DNA of 64,000 nt from NCBI RefSeq assembly GCF_013393905.1, contig NZ_CP040272.1:1798001-1862000 (forward strand), read 5' to 3'. The notes under the pieces were generated by a model. It worked only from the letters and a program-made list of their open reading frames with translations, was not told the origin of the DNA and made no database searches. The position numbers were made by a program, and so were the translations under genes. Positions 36,235 to 45,263 of this stretch are shown piece by piece; the stretch's first letter is position 1; every line of letters starts with the position of its first letter. This DNA is from Nostoc sp. C052 (GTDB lineage Bacteria; Cyanobacteriota; Cyanobacteriia; Cyanobacteriales; Nostocaceae).

Positions 36235-36810
36235 ATGGCTAACCTACTACTTGACGACGGTACGATTGAGAGCGACTTAAGCGAAATAGCTCGTGAACTT
36301 GGGCCTCTCGGTATTGAACTTAGACACTACGACCCAGGAACATCGCTACTCTTCCCCGATCTGCTAGACCAGGACGTTTTAACTGAGGCTGAGAAACGTT
36401 ATTGTGTAGAACTTCATAACAGCGTCTTTGAATTTATTCAGCAAGAAAATGGCGGTATCTGGTGTGACTTGCTAAATGTGCATCCAGGTTCTTGCAATCT
36501 TCACCACCTGATAGCAACCTACGGACGCTACCATACTCATCTTGCTGCTGAACCTCTCTACGTGCTGGCAGGAGAAATGATCTATGGCTTTGTGCGACCT
36601 GATGGTAGCCAAGTAAAGCTTTTAATTCAGGCACAAGATTATCTCTACATCCCCGCCGGCGTTGAGCATTGGTGCAGCCCAACTGCATCGTTGAATTTCA
36701 AAGGAATACGCTATTTTGCGATGCCTGCGGCGGGCTGCGCTAACGCCGAAGGCTGGGTTCCCAATTATACAGGTACTCAAGTGAGTGATTCACTCAACAA
36801 GCCCCATTAA
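36235..36810 (+). CDS. mtnD: Acireductone dioxygenase-like cupin
   Basis: The metal ligands of acireductone dioxygenase are in place: H100, H102 and E106 in YHTHLAAEP, and H145 in IPAGVEHW. The C-terminal GWVPNYTG is also typical. The enzyme acts in the methionine salvage cycle, oxidising the acireductone to the keto acid of methionine (iron form). An extra piece AAGCANAE between the last strand (RYFAMP) and GWVPNYTG comes from a short dispersed DNA repeat read in frame. No other salvage gene is in the window. The gene symbol is inferred from the motifs. Confidence 0.88.
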   Translation: MANLLLDDGTIESDLSEIARELGPLGIELRHYDPGTSLLFPDLLDQDVLTEAEKRYCVELHNSVFEFIQQENGGIWCDLLNVHPGSCNLHHLIATYGRYHTHLAAEPLYVLAGEMIYGFVRPDGSQVKLLIQAQDYLYIPAGVEHWCSPTASLNFKGIRYFAMPAAGCANAEGWVPNYTGTQVSDSLNKPH

Positions 36811-36903
36811 AGCTGAATTTTATCATAGCGCGGCACTGTTAGATTTCTCTACATCGGCTGACTTGACAACATGGTTAAATAATGTATTGTAAGGCTGAAA
36901 AAT

Positions 36904-37701
36904 TCACTCAGCTTCCTCACAGTGAATTAGCAGCGTTTCCATCGCTTCTGCTAAAGAAATCAACTCTATCCAAGAGGAACCACTAACTAAATTTTGGGCG
37001 TGAGCTAATCGGTTTCGCAACTGTTCAGCAGACTTGAGGAAGCGCTCGCCAAACCGTTTTGACTTTAGTCCTAGTTGCTGGAGAAGTTCTGGTTGATTTA
37101 AAATCAACTCTCGCTTGTCACAAAATTGCAGATAATCTAACAAATCAGTGGCTTCGTTTCTTTCTTGGCTCTCTCGCCATAGCCGTTGAGCAACTTCTAA
37201 GCGCTCAGGTTTAAGCACTTTTTGCCAAGAATCTTGAGGATAGTAAATCCGCACCAGCCGCAGCAAATTCATTTCTAGCAGCGTTACCAAGCCAAACAGT
37301 AGCATTCGCACAGGTGCTTTCTGCAAGTCACCACAGGTAACAATACCACTTACCTGATTGCAATCTAAGACAAACAATCGCGGAGTTTGTCGCAAAATGG
37401 GTAGCAACTTTATCAATGGGGTAGAAATAGCAATTAGTTCTTTGGGATGAAACACCCGTTGATAGTCGCTACATTTACCTTCTTTGCCTGGAATCAAACT
37501 AGAGCGTTCTACATAACCGCTAATAATATCTCCCGTCTCAACGCCGATAACATCAAAATTTTGTGCCTGCATCCAATGCAGCACTTCTTTTACCTCTGCA
37601 TCAGCTGGCATAGCTTTCAGGGGTTCTGCCACGTATTCAATGGTAATATTGTTCTCAAATAAACTCCGCAGGTCTTGAGAACGCGATTTTAGGTGTTTCA
37701 T
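36904..37701 (-). CDS. CBS-pair protein with HEPN-like C-terminal domain
   Basis: The first 130 residues form a CBS pair: PADAEVKEVLHWMQAQNFDVIGVETGDIISGYVERSSL, then a second half ending RLFVLDCNQVSGIVTCGDLQKA. Such pairs usually bind adenine nucleotides. A helical region follows (about 135-265) whose end contains LRNRLAHAQN, an R-N-x3-H motif as in HEPN nucleases and nucleotidyltransferase partners. I do not recognise a named family with this layout. It may be a nucleotide-sensing RNase or a non-catalytic HEPN regulator. There is no antitoxin-like or nucleotidyltransferase gene next to it. It appears monocistronic. Confidence 0.8.
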   Translation of the reverse strand: MKHLKSRSQDLRSLFENNITIEYVAEPLKAMPADAEVKEVLHWMQAQNFDVIGVETGDIISGYVERSSLIPGKEGKCSDYQRVFHPKELIAISTPLIKLLPILRQTPRLFVLDCNQVSGIVTCGDLQKAPVRMLLFGLVTLLEMNLLRLVRIYYPQDSWQKVLKPERLEVAQRLWRESQERNEATDLLDYLQFCDKRELILNQPELLQQLGLKSKRFGERFLKSAEQLRNRLAHAQNLVSGSSWIELISLAEAMETLLIHCEEAE

Positions 37702-38284
37702 CCCCTGGCTGTGAACTCACGATAAAACAGGAGTCAGAATACAGAATACTCTACCCATAAAGGGATAAAGTTTTAAGGCGAGGATATTTTAATTTTTTTC
37801 GCCCACCAGGGGCGAAAGCGCATACTGAAACGTACCCCTACGGGGATCTTGCTACGCGGTAGCGTCTCTAAGAGTTGTACGGTTTTAACCAATTTCAGAC
37901 GCGACTCGAAAATACTCGCTACCGCTCCGCTATCACCCACTCGTACAGAATTCATACTGTTAGCGGATAGCTAAGGTTTAGCCCATTGTGACCGGAGGCG
38001 GAGCGTCTCCGGCTCCGCTCCTGAGTTCTGAATTCTTCTTATAAATACATTACCATCTTAGTTGGTAACAATTTAGTGATAATTGAGACAATTTCAAGTA
38101 ACAAAATATTTCGTATTTAGAAAAAAATAAATATATATGTAGTTAACTATATGAGATTAGTTAATTAATTAATTTGCGATAAAAATGTCGAAAAGCCTGT
38201 CAAAAAAATGTTACTACTAAAACGATATGTCGAATTGATACTTGGTAGAATTTTACCAAGATAACCAAAACTGATAATATTATT
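37702..38284. other. Repeat-bearing intergenic region and upstream region of the RHH-TOBE gene
   Basis: No gene is seen in 583 bases. An inverted copy of the 7292-7347 repeat lies at 37728-37770, and patches such as CCCCTACGGGG, CTACGCGGTAGCG and GGAGGCGGAGCGTCTCCGGC (about 37830-38020) follow. The last 240 bases are very AT-rich and end in the palindrome at 38241-38260. Confidence 0.55.
38241..38260. promoter_or_regulatory. 20-bp palindrome, candidate operator of the RHH-TOBE regulator
   Basis: CTTGGTA and TACCAAG flank an AT centre, giving a 20-bp inverted repeat with one mismatched pair. It lies 24 bases before the ATG of a ribbon-helix-helix protein, a common position for an autoregulatory operator. 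Confidence 0.5.
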
Positions 38285-38728
38285 ATGCCAAGAAAAGAAC
38301 AAGGATGGGTTACATTTCAAACCTCAGAGGACGAGCGCAAGATTCTAGAGGAGTTCTGTGAACAGTCTCAACGTACCAAGACTGAGATTCTGCGGGAACT
38401 CGTGCGTAGCCTTACTCAGCAATCTTCAGTACCAATATCACCATCAACTCAGCAAGAAGAACAGGAAAATATTTACACTCAAAAACCTGAGATAGAAAGT
38501 AATATTCAAAAGAAATCACTAAAAGTTAGCTCTCGCAATATTCTTAAAGGTGTCGTTAAACGAGTTGTTTATGGAGCAGTTAATAGTGAGGTAACTTTGG
38601 AGATTATTCATAGAGTAGAATTAACTTCAATTATCACCAGAGCTTCCGCAGAAGAGTTGGAACTATCTGAGGGAAAAGAAGCTTATGCAGTTATTAAGTC
38701 TAACGATATTGTCATTGCTAGAGAATAG
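38285..38728 (+). CDS. Ribbon-helix-helix / TOBE (Mop) fusion, probable molybdate- or tungstate-responsive regulator
   Basis: Residues 1-46 (WVTFQTSEDERKILEEFCEQ and TKTEILRELVRSL) fit a ribbon-helix-helix DNA-binding domain. A polar linker (47-78) leads to a C-terminal Mop/TOBE domain (about 79-147: SSRNILKGVVKRVVYGAVNSEV, then ELTSIITRASAEELELSEGKEAYAVIKS), the type that binds molybdate. In ModE the molybdate domain is joined to a winged helix instead, so this is a different architecture for the same kind of sensor. No mod transport or molybdoenzyme gene is nearby. A palindrome sits just upstream. Confidence 0.85.
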   Translation: MPRKEQGWVTFQTSEDERKILEEFCEQSQRTKTEILRELVRSLTQQSSVPISPSTQQEEQENIYTQKPEIESNIQKKSLKVSSRNILKGVVKRVVYGAVNSEVTLEIIHRVELTSIITRASAEELELSEGKEAYAVIKSNDIVIARE

Positions 38729-38745
38729 AAATGTATTGATTTTGG

Positions 38746-38862
38746 GCTAATAAATTAGCCAATATTGTGGGATGGGCGGTCTCGCCCGCCATATAGCCTG
38801 GGCGCTCATGTTGCCCACCCCACAGGAGTTAATTAGATATTTTTTTATTTGTCACTCCCTAA
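38746..38862 (-). repeat. MITE-like palindromic element, copy 2
   Basis: Read on the minus strand it matches copy 1 (1633-1762) closely: TTAGGGAGTGACAAATAAAAAAATAT, then AATTAACTCCTGTGGGGTGG, then GCAACATGAGCGCCCAG, and GGCGGGCGAGACCGCCCATCCCACAATATTGG. The outer end nearer 38746 is degenerate. Confidence 0.75.
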
Positions 38863-38880
38863 TCGCGTTTCTAATGTTTA

Positions 38881-38977
38881 TGAAGAAGGGGAAGGGGAAA
38901 AGGTAAAAACCTCGCCCCTTGTGGGCGACCTGTTCATCCCTTTCCCCTTTAACCTTTAACCTTTTCCCTTTTCCCTT
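38881..38977. repeat. G/A-rich hairpin-forming spacer
   Basis: GAAGGGGAAGGGGAAAAGG is answered by CCCTTTCCCCTTTAACC and TTTTCCCTTTTCCC, with an internal TCGCCC/GGGCGA pair. It is related to the elements at 18246 and 60267. It ends at the stop codon of the RND pump gene. Confidence 0.65.
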
Positions 38978-41900
38978 TTATGGGCGTAGTGGTTTCTTAC
39001 CAAAGCCATAGCGCAATGTATCCTTAATCCAATTCTGGAAGTTATCAATATAGCTAAAGATGACTGGTACTACTACCAGTGTCAATAGAGTGGAAGTTGT
39101 GAAACCGCCCATAATCGCAATTCCCATTGGTTGGCGCACTTCAGAACCCGCACCAATTCCTAATGCTAGGGGCAGAATCCCGGCGATGGTTGCGAAAGAA
39201 GTCATTAAAATCGGCCGCAGACGTGACACGCCTGATTCTACGAGTGCCTGACGTTGGGTTTTACCTGCCTGCATATTGATGATGGTATAGTCAACCAACA
39301 GAATCGAGTTTTTAGTGACAATCCCCAAAAGCAACACGATACCAATCAAGGCATATATTCCCAATGGTTTTTGGGCAACCATTAACGCTACTAATGCGCC
39401 GCCTAAACAAAAAGGTAAGGCTGCCATAATTGATAATGGATGCAGGAAATTGTTATACAGCAGCACCAAAATTGCATAGATACACATTAATGCTAATCCT
39501 AATGCACCGCCAAAGCGACCAAAAATGTCTTGCATAATTTTGGCACTACCTGAAGGTTGCTGTATTACTCCTGACGGTAAGTTCTGCATTGCAGGTAGTT
39601 TGTTGATTGTTTGGACTGCTTCTCCTAAAGAAATCCCTTGCAAGTTGGCTTCTACGGCAACCTGACGGGCGCGATCGTAACGGTTGATGGTAGCAGGGCC
39701 GCTACCAAAGCGGATATCTGCCACTGCCACAAGGGGAACTAATCTACCATTTTGACTGGAGACTTGGAGATTGGTGATTGTGTTGATATCAGCCCTGGCT
39801 TTCGGGTCGATTTGGACACGAATGGGGATTTGCCGATCGCTTAAATTAAATTTCGCCAAGTTGGCATCATTGTCGCCAATGGTAGCTAGGGAAGCAGTAC
39901 GAGCGATCGCTTGCACTGTCACCCCCAAATCTGCTGCCCGTTGCGGGTTAGGAATTACCAAAATCTCTGGTTTCACCAAACTTGCAGTTGAAGACACTTC
40001 TACCAATCCAGCGATGGATCGCATCTGCTTTTCTAAGGCATCAGCAGCTTGATTCAATGCTTGGGGATTTTCACTTCTGAGGACAATTGATAAACCTTTG
40101 CGACTGTCACCTGGCGATTGACTTTGAAAACTAATTCTTGCTCCTGGTATTTTTCCAAAGGAAGGGCGTACTTGTTCTTCAAACTGTTTTTGGGAAATAT
40201 TTCGTTCCTCTCTGGGTTTGAGATTAATTGCAAGGGTTGCAGAATTGATCTGTTCCGTTGCTAGTACGCGTTCGACTACCGGATTTTGCCGGATGATATT
40301 AGTTGCTTGTGTGACTACCTTGTTAACGTCCTCTAGTGTGGAACCAGGAGGTAGTTCTATAGATACGTTAGAAATGCCAAAATCGCCATCGTCAACAAAA
40401 CCCTTAGGAATCAAAGGCACTAGCATCAGACTGGCAATAAAAAAAGCTAAAGCGATCGCCATTGTTGTCAATCTATGGCGTAACGCCCACTGTAAAAGCG
40501 ATTTATAAGGTTGAAACCCCTGAGGTTTTTCAGTTGTGAGTTTTCTACTTCCATTCCTGCCACCTGGAAGTGTAAATTTAAAATTAAATAATTTTATTAC
40601 TCCCCTATTCCCCTGCCCTTCCGCCTCCTGTAAAAGATACGCCCCCATCATCGGCGTCACCATCCGTGCTACAAGGGTTGAGAAAATTGTGGAAACGGCA
40701 ACGGTAACGCCAAATGGTTGAAAAAATTGCCCCGGAATCCCACCCATAAAGGCAACGGGCAGAAACACGGCAATAATCGTTGCGGAACTTGCGATTACCG
40801 CTAATCCTACTTCGTCGGAAGAGTCAAAAGCAGCTTCCCAAGCTGATTTACCCATAGCCATGTGTCGTTCCATATTTTCAATTTCGACGACGGCATCATC
40901 TACCAAGTTGCCCACCGCCAGCGCTAATGCCAACAAAGTCATGTTGTTGAGGGTGTAACCAAGGGCTTGCTGCACTGCAAAGGTGGGAATTATTGACAGG
41001 GGCAAGGTAATAGCTGTAATTAATGTTGCTCGCCAATCTCGTAAAAATACTAAAATAACAATGACCGCCAGCACTGAAGCTTGAATCAACTCATCAATGG
41101 TGCTTTGGTAGGATTGGCGGACAATATCGGCTCTAGTAAAAATTAAATCCAGTTTGACATCTGCGGGAAGGGTTTTTTCCAGTTCTTTGATTGCTGCTTT
41201 CACTCCCTGTTCCACCGTCACCAGAACGCTGCCAGTGCTACGTAAGACTTGAAAAGCTACTACAGGTTGATTGTTCAAGCGGGCGGCTTGGCGCACATCA
41301 GCAAATTTATCTTCTACAGTTCCCAAGCTGGATAAAGGTACAGAACCCCCTTGTGGTAGGAGGATTTCGTAGGTTTTCAAAATATCTACACTGGTGGCAC
41401 TTCCTAAAGTACGAATACTTTGTTCGCTACCACCAACTTCAGCGCGTCCGCCAGGTAGGTTAATATTTAAAGCACGGATTTGGTCGTTTACCTGGGTGGC
41501 GGTAATTGCTAGAGATTGTAAGCGGTCAGGATTAAGATTAATGCGAATTTCTCGGTCAACCCCGCCCACACGCTGAATTTGGGCTACACCACGGACTCCC
41601 AATAAGGCGCGGCTAATGGTTTGGTCTACGAGGTTGCTTAATTCTTCTACAGAACGCCGATCTGATTTAACCGCGTAAGTAATCACCGGGCCACCGGAAA
41701 AATCTAAGCGTTCTACAATTGGGTCGTTGATATCTTGGGGTAAGTCTTGGCGAATTTGAGCGATCGCATTCCGAACATCGTTGGTGGCGCGATCACTATC
41801 TGTACCCAAAACAAAATTGATTGTCGTCTGAGAATTTCCATCGCTGACGGTAGAAACCATATAATCGATATTGCCCAATCCCGCGACGGCATCTTCAATT

Positions 41901-42103
41901 TTTTTCGTCACTTGAGATTCTAGTTCCGCTGGCCCTGCACCTGGTTGGGTGACTTTAATCGAAACTGTTGGCACATCAATATTGGGATTAATATCAATCC
42001 CCAAAGATATGAATGAGAACCAACCCACAACTGTCAAAATTAAAAATAAAACTATTGTGGGAACAGGTTTTTTGATCGACCAAGCTGAGATGTTAAAAGA
42101 CAT
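38978..42103 (-). CDS. RND-family multidrug/solvent efflux pump (HAE1 type)
   Basis: This 1041-residue inner-membrane trimer subunit exports drugs or toxic compounds using the proton gradient. It has the usual 12-helix layout with two large periplasmic loops. The helix-4 proton-relay pair Asp-Asp is in LALAVGNLVDDAVVEIENMERH, and the helix-10 Lys is in GIVTKNSILLVDYT. The FMGGIPGQFFQPF motif is present. A poorly conserved cytoplasmic insert near 500-530 (LLQEAEGQGNRGVIK...) looks repeat-expanded. The adaptor gene lies 136 bases upstream; no outer-membrane TolC-type channel is in the window. Confidence 0.96.
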   Translation of the reverse strand: MSFNISAWSIKKPVPTIVLFLILTVVGWFSFISLGIDINPNIDVPTVSIKVTQPGAGPAELESQVTKKIEDAVAGLGNIDYMVSTVSDGNSQTTINFVLGTDSDRATNDVRNAIAQIRQDLPQDINDPIVERLDFSGGPVITYAVKSDRRSVEELSNLVDQTISRALLGVRGVAQIQRVGGVDREIRINLNPDRLQSLAITATQVNDQIRALNINLPGGRAEVGGSEQSIRTLGSATSVDILKTYEILLPQGGSVPLSSLGTVEDKFADVRQAARLNNQPVVAFQVLRSTGSVLVTVEQGVKAAIKELEKTLPADVKLDLIFTRADIVRQSYQSTIDELIQASVLAVIVILVFLRDWRATLITAITLPLSIIPTFAVQQALGYTLNNMTLLALALAVGNLVDDAVVEIENMERHMAMGKSAWEAAFDSSDEVGLAVIASSATIIAVFLPVAFMGGIPGQFFQPFGVTVAVSTIFSTLVARMVTPMMGAYLLQEAEGQGNRGVIKLFNFKFTLPGGRNGSRKLTTEKPQGFQPYKSLLQWALRHRLTTMAIALAFFIASLMLVPLIPKGFVDDGDFGISNVSIELPPGSTLEDVNKVVTQATNIIRQNPVVERVLATEQINSATLAINLKPREERNISQKQFEEQVRPSFGKIPGARISFQSQSPGDSRKGLSIVLRSENPQALNQAADALEKQMRSIAGLVEVSSTASLVKPEILVIPNPQRAADLGVTVQAIARTASLATIGDNDANLAKFNLSDRQIPIRVQIDPKARADINTITNLQVSSQNGRLVPLVAVADIRFGSGPATINRYDRARQVAVEANLQGISLGEAVQTINKLPAMQNLPSGVIQQPSGSAKIMQDIFGRFGGALGLALMCIYAILVLLYNNFLHPLSIMAALPFCLGGALVALMVAQKPLGIYALIGIVLLLGIVTKNSILLVDYTIINMQAGKTQRQALVESGVSRLRPILMTSFATIAGILPLALGIGAGSEVRQPMGIAIMGGFTTSTLLTLVVVPVIFSYIDNFQNWIKDTLRYGFGKKPLRP

Positions 42104-42239
42104 TGGGAGATTTTAGATTGGAGATTGGGGATTGGGCATGAAGAAGAGACAAGGGAGACAAGGGAGAGGGGGAGACAAGGAAGAGACTATTCAATAATTC
42201 CCCCTTGTCCCCCTTGTCCCCCTCATCTCCCATTCCCTT
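42104..42239. repeat. Repeat tract between adaptor and pump genes
   Basis: ATTGGGGATTGGG and GACAAGGGAGACAAGGGAGAG units are answered by CCCCCTTGTCCCCCTTGTCCCC, so the spacer can form a long imperfect hairpin within the mRNA of this operon. Confidence 0.7.
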
Positions 42240-43697
42240 TTACTCTGCAACTCGAACTTTGTCGCCATCTTTGAGATATCCTGCACCATCAACGACGACG
42301 CGATCGCCTAACTGTAAACCACTCTTGATTTCTACTGTGTCGCCATTACCAGGATCTCCTAACTCTACTTTCTGGCTGTGGACTATATCTTGGCCGGATA
42401 AGATGAATACAATTACACTTGCGTCTGCTTGGGATTGCACTGCTTTTTGCGGTACTACCATCCTCATTCCTGAGTTAGTCGTAATTGCAGCACGAGCAAA
42501 CATCCCTGGTTTAAGTAAAGTTGTTGGCGGTAAGTCAATTTTTACCGTCGCCTCACGCCTTTGATCGTTTATCTGTGGTTGTATGTCCCTGACTCGTCCT
42601 TGCGATCGCACGCGTTGATCGACATCAGAAGTAATTTGCACTGATGCGCCAATTTTCACCTGATTTAGTTGAGTTTCGGGCACTTTTGCCTGAAGTTCGA
42701 GCTTTTCATCTCGGATGATCGAAAATAGCTTTTGTGTACCACCAATCACAGTCCCTACCTGGGTTTGCGGTGGTATACCAGTAACATCACCAACTCTAGC
42801 TAGTTTTTCAGCAATTACTCCCGAAACCGGCGCACGCACTACCGTTTGTCCTAACTGAGTTTGTAGTTGTTGCACCTTAGCAGCACTGCTTTTGACATCA
42901 GCTTTAGCTCTGTTGATGATCGCTTGGGCGTTACCAATGTTGGCTTGGGCACTGCCGATATTAGCCTGGGCACTACGTATATTTTCTTGGGCCAGGTTGA
43001 CAACTTCTATAGCAGTTTTCACCGCATAGGAACGAGTATCGAGTTCTTGCTTACTAATCGTTCCAGAGTCAGCAAGTTGTTGATAGCGCTGATAATTCTT
43101 GGCCGCTTCCTCTAACTTTGCCTTGGCTTGAGCTAAATCGGCTTGTTTTTGCTGGACTATTGCTTTATTTGATGCCAAATCCGCTTGCTTGGATGCTAAA
43201 TCTGCTTGTTTAGATTCCACATCTGCTTGTTTGGATTCCACATCTGCTTTTGCTTGGCTAATTTGGCTTTGTAGTATGGAACCATCCAACACCGCCAACA
43301 CTTGACCTTGTTTGACAAAAGCTCCTTCTTTGACATTTGCAGGGATGCTTTTAATTTGTAAGCCATTTGTCTGCGGTAGCACCGGAATTAAATCACTCGC
43401 TGCTACAGTCCCAGTAGTTTTGAGAGTACGGACAACACGGGCGGTTTCTACTGTGGCGATGGTGACTGTCATCGCTGGGTTAACTTTTTTATCTGCCACC
43501 ACACTTTGTTGACGAGATGAAAGACGATTTAATATACCCATCCCAACCAAGGCGATCGCAATTCCTAAAGCAGCACCCAAGAATAAAGGCTTCAACCAGA
43601 CCCTATTTGATTTCTGCTCTGATTTGCTCAAAAAGCTAGCATCTTCAGAGGTTAGAGGTTCTTCCACCCCGACTTCTGAAACACTTTCATCGCTCAC
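42240..43697 (-). CDS. RND efflux membrane-fusion (adaptor) protein, HlyD/AcrA type
   Basis: This periplasmic adaptor links the RND pump to an outer-membrane channel. A cytoplasmic N-terminus and one helix at about 36-57 are followed by the first lipoyl half (IKSIPANVKEGAFVKQGQVLAVLDG). A long alpha-hairpin (about 145-270) follows, rich in QAD heptads with near-perfect repeats of ADVESKQADLASKQ. The second lipoyl half (GQTVVRAPVSGVIAEKLARVGDV) and the beta-barrel/membrane-proximal domains complete the protein. The start is GTG at 43697 with an excellent GGAGG about eight bases upstream. It is first in a two-gene operon with the pump. Confidence 0.95.
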   Translation of the reverse strand: MSDESVSEVGVEEPLTSEDASFLSKSEQKSNRVWLKPLFLGAALGIAIALVGMGILNRLSSRQQSVVADKKVNPAMTVTIATVETARVVRTLKTTGTVAASDLIPVLPQTNGLQIKSIPANVKEGAFVKQGQVLAVLDGSILQSQISQAKADVESKQADVESKQADLASKQADLASNKAIVQQKQADLAQAKAKLEEAAKNYQRYQQLADSGTISKQELDTRSYAVKTAIEVVNLAQENIRSAQANIGSAQANIGNAQAIINRAKADVKSSAAKVQQLQTQLGQTVVRAPVSGVIAEKLARVGDVTGIPPQTQVGTVIGGTQKLFSIIRDEKLELQAKVPETQLNQVKIGASVQITSDVDQRVRSQGRVRDIQPQINDQRREATVKIDLPPTTLLKPGMFARAAITTNSGMRMVVPQKAVQSQADASVIVFILSGQDIVHSQKVELGDPGNGDTVEIKSGLQLGDRVVVDGAGYLKDGDKVRVAE

Positions 43698-44276
43698 AGT
43701 CTCACCTCCACTTTCTGTCTATGCATACCAACCTTGGTATTTCCTTAAGAAAACCTGAAATTTATTTATTTCACATCAACTATGACGCATTTTGTAATAA
43801 ATGTCTTTTTTGGTAAAAAGTATACAATACGACCTTGTTACCAAGAGTAATTACTATCAGAATAATGCTAAAAACTGTTATGTAGATTATGATCCAAAAA
43901 ATCATCTAATCTAATCTAGCTACTCTAAGTCACGTACTACAAGTGTTTAGATCACCGTCAACAAGGCTTAGATATGAAAAACTGATAAAACTAATCTAGA
44001 CTTATCTAAATTAAAATCATAAATATTTATGTATCTTGGAACACTAACAAATCTTTTTTTCTACGCAACCCATAATTCCTCTAAAGCCTTTGCATTGTTA
44101 GGAAACCATGCAATACCATGTAATCCAGGCATAGATTAAGCTAGCGTCTACAGCTACACGTGAGTTACAAAGGAGCAAACTCCATTCCCCTAAATTCTAG
44201 GAAGGGTGGCCCAGATTAGGGAATTTTGAAATCAATCAAATCAATAAATAATTGGTATTTACCAGAGTAACCAAAT
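43698..44276. other. Divergent intergenic region, no gene seen
   Basis: These 579 AT-rich bases contain no convincing open frame and must hold the promoters of the efflux operon and the HD gene. The strings CCTTGGTATTTCC (about 43734) and CTTGTTACCAAG (about 43833-43844) form small inverted repeats. Confidence 0.5.
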
Positions 44277-45158
44277 ATGTTCAATGCAACTGAAATTTTA
44301 ATTGATGCCTTTGTCAATGAAATTCGAGAAGGCTACCGTCGCACTTATGGCTGCTTTAAAAATGATTATCAGGACATTATCGCCTGGGCTGGTAACATGG
44401 CTTTGGAAAATATTGCCAATAGCGATGCCCTGTACCACAATGTTGAACACACTGTCTTAGTCACCCTCGTAGGACAAGAAATCTTACGTGGCAAACACAT
44501 CAGAGAAGGCGGTGTTTCTAGTGAAGATTGGTTGCATTGTATTATTTCCCTAGTGAGTCATGATATTGGCTACGTTAAGGGAGTTTGCCGACAAGACCGA
44601 GAAACAGCAGGCTTATATGCCACAGGTAAAAATGGCAGAATGATTTCTGTAGCTCCTGGCGCTTCTGATGCCAGTCTCACGCCGTATCATGTTGATCGAG
44701 CCAAGCTCTTTATTGATGAGCGTTTTGGAGGTCACAAGTTAATCGATGCTGAGGCAATTAAGAGCAATATTGAATTGACTAGATTTCCCGTACCTGCGGC
44801 AGAAGATCATCACGATACAAAGTGCTTTGCTGGTTTAGTCCGGGCTGCTGATTTGATTGGTCAGCTAAGTGACCCACGTTACCTGAAGAAAATTACTTCT
44901 TTATTTTACGAATTTGAAGAAACTGGTGTAAATAAAGTTTTGGGCTATCAAACCCCTGCCGATTTACGTAATAACTACGCTAAGTTTTACTGGAATGGCG
45001 TCTATCCCTATATTCAAGAAGGGCTGCATTACCTATCACTGACACAGCAGGGAAAACAAATTCTCGCTAATCTCTATTCAAACGTGTTTGTGGTAGAACA
45101 TGAAAAACAGCAGGAAGAACAGCAGAGGTATTTAGAGAAGTTAGCCGTTGGGAGTTAG
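44277..45158 (+). CDS. HD-domain metal-dependent phosphohydrolase
   Basis: This 293-residue protein has H54 and H58 in ALYHNVEHTVLV, and the HD doublet H95-D96 in LVSHDIGYVKG, followed by later helices with AAEDHHDTKCF and GLVRAADLIGQLSDP that complete the metal site. It resembles cyanobacterial stand-alone HD proteins related to cyclic-nucleotide phosphodiesterases, but lacks an obvious sensor domain. The substrate is unknown. It appears monocistronic, followed by a repeat tract. Confidence 0.88.
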   Translation: MFNATEILIDAFVNEIREGYRRTYGCFKNDYQDIIAWAGNMALENIANSDALYHNVEHTVLVTLVGQEILRGKHIREGGVSSEDWLHCIISLVSHDIGYVKGVCRQDRETAGLYATGKNGRMISVAPGASDASLTPYHVDRAKLFIDERFGGHKLIDAEAIKSNIELTRFPVPAAEDHHDTKCFAGLVRAADLIGQLSDPRYLKKITSLFYEFEETGVNKVLGYQTPADLRNNYAKFYWNGVYPYIQEGLHYLSLTQQGKQILANLYSNVFVVEHEKQQEEQQRYLEKLAVGS

Positions 45159-45263
45159 GAGTGAGGAGTGAGGAGTTAGGAGTCGAAAATTATTAATCAT
45201 GAGTTATGAATTAAGATAAAAGCTTAATAACTCATAACTCCTAACTTATAACTCCTAACTACT
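45150..45263. repeat. Inverted heptamer repeat tract before the dppC-like gene
   Basis: GGGAGTTAGGAGTGAGGAG and GAGTTAGGAG units are answered by CTCATAACTCCTAACTTATAACTCCTAACT. The halves are complementary. The tract ends at the start codon of the permease gene, so translation may rely on a structured leader. Confidence 0.75.

Noticed and set aside
37773..37955. A 60-codon minus-strand open frame
   Set aside because: It lies wholly in GC-rich dispersed repeat patches and has no ribosome-binding site.
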